Shown: piece after piece, positions 8,687-15,463 of the stretch
Position numbering within the stretch: the stretch's first letter is position 1
Layout: each line of letters begins with the position of its first letter
Assembly (NCBI GenBank): GCA_035296325.1
Contig: DATHBD010000070.1
Coordinates: 1 to 64,000, forward strand
DNA length: 64,000 nucleotides
Direction of reading: 5' to 3'
Source: DATHBD01 sp035296325
GTDB lineage: Bacteria; Actinomycetota; Actinomycetes; Mycobacteriales; Micromonosporaceae
Notes under the pieces: model-generated
Databases searched by the model: none
The model's input: only the letters and a program-made list of their open reading frames with translations
What the model was told of the DNA's origin: nothing
Program-made: the position numbers and the translations under genes

Positions 8687-9423
8687 AGCCCGGACTCCTC
8701 GGTGCGCACCAGGATCCGGCGGCACTCCTCGTGGCGCAGAACATCGTCGGGCGCGGCAGCCCGGATGGCGGCCCGCTCGCCGCCGGAGAGTTCGAGTCGG
8801 CAGCCGCCGCACCGCCCGGAGCGCAGCAACGCCGCGCCGATGCCGCCGGACTGCTCACGGATGCGCTCGTAGAGTGCCACCAGGTCGGCTGGGAGGTCGG
8901 CGGCGAGCGGTTTGCGACCCGACGACCGGAACTCCTCCTCTTTGGCGATGTCGGTCAGCGCCTGATCCCGTCGCTGCTCCGCACTCGCCCGCGCGTCGCG
9001 CGCCGCGGTCAGGCGGCGGTCGATGTCGGTGACCACCGCCTCGGCCTGCTCGCGTTGCTCCATGAGTTCGAGTTCCACGTCCTCCAGTTCGCTCTGCCGA
9101 CGGGTGAGCGTGGCGAGTTCGTGCTGCAACGCCTCGAGTTCGCGGGCCGGGCCGGTGCCCGCATCGAGCCGGGCCTCGTCCTTGGCCTTGCGGGCGCGCA
9201 CCTGTTCGACGTCGCGCTCCATCCGGGCGATGTCCCGGTCGAAGTCGTCGACCGCCACCTGCGCGTTCACCCGCTGGTCGGCCAACTGGGAGACCTCGCG
9301 GGAGAGCCGGTCGATCTCGGCATGTTCCGGGAGGGTCCGCCGCTTGTGGGCGAGCTGCGCCAGGGTGGTGTCGATGGACTGCAGGTCCAGCAGGCGGCGT
9401 TGGGCTTCGGGATCGGCCTTCAC
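8683..9423 (-). CDS. C4-type zinc-ribbon protein with long coiled coil (DUF164/CdsZ-like)
   Basis: A 246-residue protein. Residues 1-185 form a continuous heptad-like coiled coil rich in Glu, Arg, Gln and Leu (EHAEIDRLSREVSQLADQ). The C-terminal part has paired Cys (GRCGGCRLELSGGE) and a third Cys (HEECRRILVR), a zinc ribbon. The family is found across actinobacteria immediately upstream of the RNase H/CobC fusion and may act in RNA or ribosome-related quality control; the role is not settled. It overlaps the next gene by 4 nt and follows the Nif3-like gene by 15 nt. Confidence 0.85.
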   Translation of the reverse strand: MKADPEAQRRLLDLQSIDTTLAQLAHKRRTLPEHAEIDRLSREVSQLADQRVNAQVAVDDFDRDIARMERDVEQVRARKAKDEARLDAGTGPARELEALQHELATLTRRQSELEDVELELMEQREQAEAVVTDIDRRLTAARDARASAEQRRDQALTDIAKEEEFRSSGRKPLAADLPADLVALYERIREQSGGIGAALLRSGRCGGCRLELSGGERAAIRAAAPDDVLRHEECRRILVRTEESGL

Positions 9424-9438
9424 GAGCGAGGCTCCTTC

Positions 9439-10284
9439 TCAGTTGAGGCGAGCGGGTTGCGACGACGTGGCGTGCACCGTCCACGGATCGGTGTCGAGGT
9501 CGGAGACGATCGTCTCAACCCCGGCCGATTCCCGCAGGTACGTGGCGACGTCGTCGAGCCAGGGACGTTCGGTGGCCCAGTGTGCGGCGTCGACCAGGGC
9601 GGGGCCGCCGTCGGCGAGGTGGTCGGTGGCCGGATGGTGGCGAAGGTCAGCCGTCAGGTAGGCGTCGACGCCGGCCCGTACCGCGTCGGCCAGGAACGCG
9701 TCGCCGGACCCGCCACAGACCGCGACCCGGCGCACGACGCGGTCCACCGGACCGGCGCCGCGGACGCCCCATGCGGTCGGCGGCAGGCTCCGCGCCACCA
9801 GACGGGTGAACGAGGCCAGGTCCATCGGCTCCGGCAGCGTGCCGACCCGCCCGGTGCCGATGTTCGGGCCAGCCGCCGGGTGGTCGGCAGGGTGGCTGAC
9901 CGGGCGCAGCGGGGTCAGGTCGCGCAGTCCGAGCCGGACGGCCAGGGCGTCCGAGACGCCCGGCGCCGCGACGTCGGCGTTGGTGTGTGCGGTGTAGAGC
10001 GCGATGCCGGCGCGGATCAGCCGGTGCACGATGCGTCCGCGGTACGTCGTCGGGGCAAGGCTGGACACGCCGCGCAGCAGCAGCGGATGGTGGACCACCA
10101 TGAGCTCCGCGCCGGCCCGTTCCGCCTCGGCGACCGTGGCCGGCACACAGTCCACTGCGAACAGCACGCGCGACACGGCCGCACTCGGTTCGCCGAGGAC
10201 GAGGCCCACGCGGTCCCAGTCCTCCGCCCAGGCCGGCGGGTACCGCCGCTCGAGCAGATCCTGCAGATCAGCGACGGTCCCCAC
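9439..10284 (-). CDS. Nif3-like dinuclear metal-centre protein
   Basis: A 281-residue member of the Nif3/YqfO/GTP cyclohydrolase I type 2 family. The metal-binding residues are visible in AEDWDRVGLVLG, ELMVVHHPLLLRG (paired His), YTAHTNAD and, near the C-terminus, VDAAHWATERPW. These proteins form toroidal hexamers with two metals per subunit. The biochemical role is not established, and the name reflects an interaction partner in yeast. It is the first gene of the block Nif3 / zinc ribbon / RNase H-CobC, conserved in actinobacteria. Confidence 0.9.
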   Translation of the reverse strand: MGTVADLQDLLERRYPPAWAEDWDRVGLVLGEPSAAVSRVLFAVDCVPATVAEAERAGAELMVVHHPLLLRGVSSLAPTTYRGRIVHRLIRAGIALYTAHTNADVAAPGVSDALAVRLGLRDLTPLRPVSHPADHPAAGPNIGTGRVGTLPEPMDLASFTRLVARSLPPTAWGVRGAGPVDRVVRRVAVCGGSGDAFLADAVRAGVDAYLTADLRHHPATDHLADGGPALVDAAHWATERPWLDDVATYLRESAGVETIVSDLDTDPWTVHATSSQPARLN

Positions 10285-10293
10285 GGCGGAAGG

Positions 10294-10929
10294 CTACACG
10301 GGATCGGATCCGCCGCTGGCGCCACCGCCGCGACCGGCCCGGGGCTGACGGCTGTTGCCCACCACCGGGGTGCGTGCCGCCTCCAGGCGCGGGTGGCAGG
10401 CGAGCGCCTCCAACGTCAGGTGCCACGGGACCGAGTCGACCCGGGACTCCCCCGCCCCCGGCTGGTGCAGGCGCACAACGTCGTCGCCGTAGAGCACCGT
10501 GACGCCCCAGGCGCGTAGCCGGGCGACGCTCTCGCCGAAGGCCGGGTGCCCGGCCATCGCGGCGTTCGTGTACGGCATGGCCACGATCGGCAGCCCTTTT
10601 CCGAGCCCTTCGACCAGGATGCCCAGCGCCAGGGTGTCGGCGATCCCGGCGACCCACTTGTTCGTGGTGTTCACCGTCATCGGGGCGACGATCATGGCAT
10701 CCGGGTCGGGCAGCACGTCCGGGTCACCCGGGTACTTGTACCGGTGCCGGACCGGATGCCCGGTCTGCGCGGCCAGTGCGGGGATGTCGAGCCACTTCAG
10801 GCCATCCGGCGTACTGATCACGCAGACGTCCCAGCCCTCGTCCCGGCCCAGCGCCACGAGCGCGCCGACGTTGCGGGCGGCCGGCGAGCCGCACACGATC
10901 AGGTAGAGCACGCGCTTCGTATCGTCCAC
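10294..10929 (-). CDS. Flavoprotein of the HFCD (phosphopantothenoylcysteine decarboxylase-like) family
   Basis: A 211-residue protein with a flavodoxin-like fold. YLIVCGSPAARNVGALVAL is the FMN-phosphate region, and MIVAPMTVNTTNKWVAGIAD matches the substrate-clamp region of HFCD decarboxylases (PASANT-like position, here APMTVNT). It is single-domain, unlike bifunctional CoaBC, and lacks a synthetase domain, so it is probably not the CoA enzyme but a relative acting on an unknown peptide or thiol substrate. GTG 10929 (VDDTKRVLYL) is the most likely start; upstream in-frame residues are Arg-rich and enter the regulator gene. Confidence 0.75.
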   Translation of the reverse strand: MDDTKRVLYLIVCGSPAARNVGALVALGRDEGWDVCVISTPDGLKWLDIPALAAQTGHPVRHRYKYPGDPDVLPDPDAMIVAPMTVNTTNKWVAGIADTLALGILVEGLGKGLPIVAMPYTNAAMAGHPAFGESVARLRAWGVTVLYGDDVVRLHQPGAGESRVDSVPWHLTLEALACHPRLEAARTPVVGNSRQPRAGRGGGASGGSDPV

Positions 10930-10955
10930 CGCTGCCCCGTCATGCCGGAGGTTCG

Positions 10956-12188
10956 TCAGATGCCGACGCTCATGTGTTCCGCGAGCTCCGCGACGGCTGC
11001 GGAGGGCGTGCCCGCGGAGCGCCGCAGCACGTCGCTGAGCACCTCGCGGGCGATCGGCCGGCACCTGATCTCAGACGGTGCCAATCGGTCCCCCTCCAGC
11101 AGCATCTCGCTGGCTCGGTCGACGTCACCGACCTGAGCGTACCCCCGCGCGATGTCGAGGAAGTGGTGCGCGCGTCGCTCCGGCAGCAGGGCGGCGAATC
11201 CGTCCATGTCGATCTGCTGGTGGGTGTCGATGGCGGCCCGGCCCTCACCGAGTTCCACCATTGCCGCGGCACGGTGCAGCTGGACGTTGGTGGGGCCGAA
11301 GGAGGTCCAGTAGTGGTTCTGGTCGCTGCCGAGCGCCCGAGCCGCGTCCTCGGCGGCGGTGAGCAGGTCCCGCACGGTGGCGCTGTCACCGATCCGGGCC
11401 GCCGACATGGCGCCCTGCAGCAGCAGCATGCCGTAGACGGAAAGCCGTTCCGGCGTGGCCTCGCCGCCGTTGGTGCCCGGCGCCAGTCGGTTCGCGATGT
11501 TGACATTGACTTCCAGTGCCGGACGGGCCCGGCCCAGCGCGAGCAGCGCGAGCGCGACGCGGTAGGTGGCGATGCCGGCCAGAAGCTGATCGCCGGCGCG
11601 CTGTGACACGGCGATCGACCGGTCGGCGGCCAACCAGGAGAGCTCATGCTCGCCGAGCTTGCGCAGCGCCGACGAGGCGATCTGGTACACCTGTCCGAGC
11701 AGGTGGGCCGCCTCCCGGCCGCCGTCGGTCGACGAGTACACGGAGTCCGCGGCCTGCGCGTCGCGCAGCAGGCGGGGCAGCGCCCTGGCGAGCATGCCGT
11801 ACTTCGCGTGCTGGTAGCTCGCCCAGGCGTGGTTGACCGATTTGCGCATCTCGGTGAGCGGCGGTGACTCCGGCGCGGTGTAGAAGAAGGCGCTGATCTG
11901 GTCGTACCGCTCGAGGGCGGAGCGGATCTCCTCGACCTCCACCTGGTCGATGCAGTTCACGCTGTCCGGGCGGCGGTCGGGGTCCTTGCCCAGCAGGAGC
12001 TGTACGTCGAGCTGCAGCACGTCGGCGATGTCGTGGAGGACCGAGAACTTGTCGAGCCGGCGGACCCCCCGCTCGACCTTGTCGACCCAGCTCTTCGACT
12101 TTCCCAGCCGGTCCGCGAAGACCTGCTGGGACATCTTGCGCCGGTTGCGCCAGTAGGCGACGCGGCGCCCGATCGGCAGCTCGTCCAT
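10956..12188 (-). CDS. XRE-family transcriptional regulator with TPR-like sensor domain
   Basis: A 410-residue regulator. An N-terminal helix-turn-helix (VAYWRNRRKMSQQVFADRLGKSKSW, residues about 10-65) is followed by about 330 residues of helical repeats of TPR type, the plan of Rgg/PlcR-like and actinobacterial SARP-neighbour regulators that sense small ligands or peptides. ATG 12188 (DELPIGRR) is preceded by GGAAGGAG at 4-nt spacing; a GTG upstream at 12212 is less likely. The gene is divergent from the prim-pol-like gene at 12448, and two palindromes lie between them. A close paralogue in style is the prophage regulator at 47515. Confidence 0.85.
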   Translation of the reverse strand: MDELPIGRRVAYWRNRRKMSQQVFADRLGKSKSWVDKVERGVRRLDKFSVLHDIADVLQLDVQLLLGKDPDRRPDSVNCIDQVEVEEIRSALERYDQISAFFYTAPESPPLTEMRKSVNHAWASYQHAKYGMLARALPRLLRDAQAADSVYSSTDGGREAAHLLGQVYQIASSALRKLGEHELSWLAADRSIAVSQRAGDQLLAGIATYRVALALLALGRARPALEVNVNIANRLAPGTNGGEATPERLSVYGMLLLQGAMSAARIGDSATVRDLLTAAEDAARALGSDQNHYWTSFGPTNVQLHRAAAMVELGEGRAAIDTHQQIDMDGFAALLPERRAHHFLDIARGYAQVGDVDRASEMLLEGDRLAPSEIRCRPIAREVLSDVLRRSAGTPSAAVAELAEHMSVGI

Positions 12189-12341
12189 GTCGCTCCTTCC
12201 TGTCGTCACCATGACTCAACAGGTAACGCGCCAGCCCACCGATCGGGTACTTACCGGAAGAACCGGGGCCTGATGTCACTCCTGCGGGGATGTCGCACTG
12301 ACGGTGCGGCGCCCGACGGTTGCTCGCTCGTAGGTTCCAAC

Positions 12342-12382
12342 GTGCAAGTTGCACAACTCGTATGTCGACTCAAACGAGTCGA
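12342..12382. promoter_or_regulatory. Two adjacent palindromes in a divergent promoter region
   Basis: GTGCAA-g-TTGCAC at 12342-12354 and TCGACTC-AAAC-GAGTCGA at 12365-12382 lie between the XRE regulator (start 12188, leftward) and the prim-pol-like gene (start 12448, rightward). Two dyads 10 bp apart in a shared promoter region are what a dimeric autoregulator would bind. No clear sigma-70 hexamers could be fixed around them. Confidence 0.5.
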
Positions 12383-12447
12383 TCGCGTCCGGGTTACGTC
12401 TAACGGGTGACCCGGCGGGCACGGGCACGGAACCCGATGGAGGGCAG

Positions 12448-13128
12448 ATGAGCTGGCTGCGGCGGCAACACGGACCGGACCACACCAACGGCATCCCCGG
12501 CCGGCCGCTCCTGCGGGCGGTTCTCCGCCGCGCCGCGGTGCGCTACGCCGAGCAGGGCTGGGACGTCGTCCCGGGCGCGTGCCAGGTCGGACGACGCTTC
12601 CACTGTGGCCGGCCGTCGTGCCTGACCGAGAGCTGCCACCCGGCACTGCCCGAGTGGGAGTCCCAGGCTTCCAGTGACCCCGGGCGGGTCCGGCGCTGGT
12701 GGAGCGATCTGCCGTACTCGATCCTGCTGCCCACCGGCCGCATGTTCGATGTGATCGAGGTCTCCGCCGAGCTGGGTCGCCTGACCATGCTCGGTCAGTT
12801 GGAGGCCTCGCTGCGCGGACCGGTGGCGGTGGGCGGTGACGGACGGTGGATGTTCCTGGTACGACCTGGGCACCCGCTCCGTCCGGAACTGGCCGGCCGA
12901 CCGGGCCTGGTGCTGCACGGCCCAGGTTCCTGGGTTCCGGCTCCGCCCGGTCGTCAGCCGGGCGTCGGCGGGTCCGCGGTCTGGCGGATCGCCCCGAAGG
13001 AGCCGGGGTGGCGACTCGGCGATCCCGCTGTGGTGCAGCTGCTGCTGTCCCGTGCGGTGCGGATGCAGCTGGGATCGAGGCCAGCGCGGGCCCGGCCCGC
13101 CGGGGACATGGTGCAGCGCGCCGCCTGA
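12448..13128 (+). CDS. Primase-polymerase (prim-pol) N-terminal domain-like protein
   Basis: A 226-residue protein that resembles the N-terminal domain of bifunctional DNA primase/polymerases (AYAEQGWDVVPGA start, then a Cys-rich insert CGRPSCLTESCHP, and WWSDLPYSILLPTG). The helicase half seen in replicative prim-pol proteins is absent, and the usual acidic catalytic pair appears as MFDVIEVSAE, so catalytic activity is doubtful. It is a chromosomal gene type seen in Micromonosporaceae. ATG 12448 is preceded by GGAGGG. Its divergent neighbour is an XRE regulator. Confidence 0.65.
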   Translation: MSWLRRQHGPDHTNGIPGRPLLRAVLRRAAVRYAEQGWDVVPGACQVGRRFHCGRPSCLTESCHPALPEWESQASSDPGRVRRWWSDLPYSILLPTGRMFDVIEVSAELGRLTMLGQLEASLRGPVAVGGDGRWMFLVRPGHPLRPELAGRPGLVLHGPGSWVPAPPGRQPGVGGSAVWRIAPKEPGWRLGDPAVVQLLLSRAVRMQLGSRPARARPAGDMVQRAA

Positions 13129-13242
13129 CCGGCGCGCGTGCCAGATCACTTACCGCATTCATGCTAATGCACAAGGTAGTGGCGATAACCGCCTCACGTC
13201 GACCCATGCGGGGCCCGTACCGCGCAATGATGCGAGTGGCCG

Positions 13243-14022
13243 ATGACCCGACCGGTGCCGGCCGATACAGTGTCGCTCGTGCCCCCCATCACGGCCGGTA
13301 GCCGGCGCCTGCTCGTCGTGCTGCCTGCGTTCAACGAAGAGCACAACGTCGAGAAGGTCGTCGCGGAGGTCCGCGAGCACCTGCCGCACGCCGGCATCCT
13401 CGTCGTGGACGACGGCTCGGTCGATGCGACGTCCATCCGGGCCCGCGCGGCCGGTGCCGAAGTGGCCCGACTCGCGGTCAACCTGGGCGTCGGTGGCGCC
13501 ATGCGGACCGGCTTCCGCTACGCCGAGCGGCGCGGCTACGACATCGTGGTGCAGGTGGACGCCGACGGGCAGCACGACCCGCGCGAGGTGGCCAGCCTGA
13601 TCGCCGAGCTGGAGCACGCAGACCTGGTGATCGGGGCCCGGTTCGCCGGCCGGGGCGCCTACGTGGCGAAGGGCCCTCGGCGGTGGGCGATGCGGCTGCT
13701 CGCATTCTCGTTGTCGCTGGTCGCAGGCACCAAGCTGACCGATGTCACGTCGGGCTTCAAGGCGGCTGGTCCGCGTGCGGTCCGGCTGTTCGCGCAGCAT
13801 TACCCCGCGGAGTACCTGGGCGACACGGTGGAGTCCCTGGTGATCGCCATCCGCGCCGGGCTGACGGTGCACCAGGTACCGGTCGAGATGCGTGAGCGTC
13901 AGGCGGGCACCGCCAGCCAGAGTCCGGTCCGCCTCACCGTCTATCTGCTGCGTGCCGCGCTGGCGTTGCTGCTCGCGTTGGTCCGTCGCAGGCCGTCGCT
14001 CGGATCGTCGGACTCGGCGTAG
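13243..14022 (+). CDS. Family 2 glycosyltransferase (DPM1/dolichol-phosphate-sugar synthase-like)
   Basis: A 259-residue GT-A glycosyltransferase. LLVVLPAFNEEHNVEKVVAE opens the domain, ILVVDDGSVDAT binds the nucleotide sugar and VVQVDADGQHDP holds the DxD metal site. The QTHQVPVEMRERQAG-like end is typical of polyprenyl-phosphate glycosyltransferases; hydrophobic stretches near residues 145 and 235-250 suggest membrane attachment. It is followed 30 bp later by a DUF2304 gene, a standard partner. The likely substrate is a nucleotide sugar transferred to undecaprenyl or decaprenyl phosphate. ATG 13243 is the first start; GTG 13279 is also possible. Confidence 0.85.
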   Translation: MTRPVPADTVSLVPPITAGSRRLLVVLPAFNEEHNVEKVVAEVREHLPHAGILVVDDGSVDATSIRARAAGAEVARLAVNLGVGGAMRTGFRYAERRGYDIVVQVDADGQHDPREVASLIAELEHADLVIGARFAGRGAYVAKGPRRWAMRLLAFSLSLVAGTKLTDVTSGFKAAGPRAVRLFAQHYPAEYLGDTVESLVIAIRAGLTVHQVPVEMRERQAGTASQSPVRLTVYLLRAALALLLALVRRRPSLGSSDSA

Positions 14023-14052
14023 CCGGGTCGCAAGAGCCAGAGGAGAAACGCC

Positions 14053-14445
14053 GTGTCCGGTTGGCGCCTGTCGAGCATCATCGTCGCGGTGGCCGCTCTG
14101 CTCATCGTCGTGGAGATGATGCGCCGCCGGAAGCTGCGCGAGAAGTACGCGGGGGCGTGGCTGATCGTCGGCGCCGGCGTGATCATCTTCGGGGTCTTCC
14201 CGGCCGTCGCCGCGGCGCTCGCCCGGATTGCCGGCATCCAGACCCCGGCCAACCTCGTGTTCCTCCTGGCCGGCGTCGTGCTGCTGGTGGTGACCCTGCA
14301 CCTGAGCAGCGAGGTCGGGCATCTGGAGGAGGAGGTCCGCACCGCGGTTGAGGAGATCGCGCTGCTGCGGTGCGAACTCGAGGAGACCCGCCGGGAGCTG
14401 CTCATGAAGATCGAATCGAACTCCTCGACCGCCACCCCGGTCTGA
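14053..14445 (+). CDS. DUF2304 membrane protein
   Basis: A 130-residue protein with an N-terminal membrane helix (SIIVAVAALLIVVEMM), two more hydrophobic segments (AWLIVGAGVIIFGVFP and LVFLLAGVVLLVVTLHL) and a C-terminal coiled coil (EEEVRTAVEEIALLRCELEETRREL). This is the DUF2304 pattern, regularly found next to a GT2 enzyme in polysaccharide or glycolipid loci. GTG 14053 follows AGAGGAG. The function is unknown; it probably anchors or assists the glycosyltransferase. Confidence 0.85.
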   Translation: MSGWRLSSIIVAVAALLIVVEMMRRRKLREKYAGAWLIVGAGVIIFGVFPAVAAALARIAGIQTPANLVFLLAGVVLLVVTLHLSSEVGHLEEEVRTAVEEIALLRCELEETRRELLMKIESNSSTATPV

Positions 14446-14742
14446 TCACAGGTCCTGCGCGGTGCGCAGCATGGCGTCGATGGCGTCCAGCGTCTCGACG
14501 TCGATGGTGCCCAGCGGATCGGTCAGCCAGTCCCGCCACAACCGGGTCAGCGAGGTGCCGTTGACCCACACCCCCTGAGGCAGTTGCACCGCCAGGATGT
14601 CCTGGGGATCGTGATCCACCACGTCAAGGCCGTACACCCACTGACGGGCGGAGTTGTTGATGCCATCGGCAGACACGATCACCACGGTGCGATCCCGGGG
14701 CGAGCCCTTCGGGGCGTACCGCCAAACCTCACCACGAATCAC
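14446..14742 (-). CDS. PemK/MazF-like toxin (stand-alone)
   Basis: A 98-residue protein. VIRGEVWRYAPKGSPRDRTVVIVSADGIN matches the start of MazF/PemK endoribonucleases (GEVW..., then R...VVIVS); the middle (LAVQLPQGVWVNGTSLTRLW) fits the later strands. GTG 14742 has GGAGGAG 8 nt upstream; longer in-frame starts lack a ribosome site. No antitoxin gene is seen upstream (the nearest gene there is on the other strand), so it may be an orphan or a non-toxic relative. It ends exactly back to back with the DUF2304 gene. Confidence 0.6.
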   Translation of the reverse strand: MIRGEVWRYAPKGSPRDRTVVIVSADGINNSARQWVYGLDVVDHDPQDILAVQLPQGVWVNGTSLTRLWRDWLTDPLGTIDVETLDAIDAMLRTAQDL

Positions 14743-14929
14743 GCAGCTCGCTCCTCCGGCCGTTGTGACCCATTGATGGATCATACGTTCAATCCGTAAC
14801 CAAGTCAGGAGCCGCTCGCGGCGTTTACGGCAGGCTGGGTTATTTGTTACGCCGCGCATGCGCCGAGTCCGGGTACCGACCCGGTGACCGCGGAGCTGAC
14901 CGGCCGCCTGCGGTGCGACAATCCAGCAG

Positions 14930-15427
14930 GTGACCCCCGATCTGCCGCACGCCGTGTACGTCGAGGCGCTGGAGACCTACGCTGGCGGGCGCACCGCCGT
15001 GTTTCTCGCCGGTGGGATCACCAACTGCCCAGACTGGCAGGCCGAGGCGCGCGCCAGCCTGGCGGACCTTCCCATCGCCATCCTCAGCCCTCGCCGGGCG
15101 CGCTTTCCGATCCGTGACCCGGACGCGGCCGCAGGCCAGGTCGCGTGGGAGTTCGAGCACCTGAGGCGTGCCGACACGGTGCTGTTCTGGTTCCCGGCCA
15201 GCGGCGAGGCCGTCCAGCCGATCGCCCTGTACGAACTTGGCGCCCATGCCGCCACCGGCAAACCGATGACGGTCGGTGCCGACCCCGGGTACCTGCGTCG
15301 AGACGACGTGGTCCTGCAACTGGGCCATGTCCGTCCGGAACTGCAGGTGTACGCGTCCCTGTCCGACACCGTCGCCGCGATGCGCCACCTGATCAGGGCG
15401 TTGGAACAGGACCGGCTGCCCCGCTGA
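14930..15427 (+). CDS. Nucleoside 2-deoxyribosyltransferase-like protein
   Basis: A 165-residue single-domain protein. RTAVFLAGGITNCPDWQAEA is the start of the NDT fold; the middle (AWEFEHLRRADTVLFWFPASGEAVQPIALYELGAHAATGKP) has the conserved E-L-G segment in which the Glu is the usual catalytic position. The family includes nucleoside deoxyribosyltransferases and several NDT-like nucleotide hydrolases that work in nucleotide salvage or defence-related signalling. GTG 14930 is the likely start although its ribosome site is weak. It converges on the GH2 gene. Confidence 0.75.
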   Translation: MTPDLPHAVYVEALETYAGGRTAVFLAGGITNCPDWQAEARASLADLPIAILSPRRARFPIRDPDAAAGQVAWEFEHLRRADTVLFWFPASGEAVQPIALYELGAHAATGKPMTVGADPGYLRRDDVVLQLGHVRPELQVYASLSDTVAAMRHLIRALEQDRLPR

Positions 15428-15463
15428 GCGGCGCGGCGCTCAGCGGGGCAGCCGATCGCTGCG

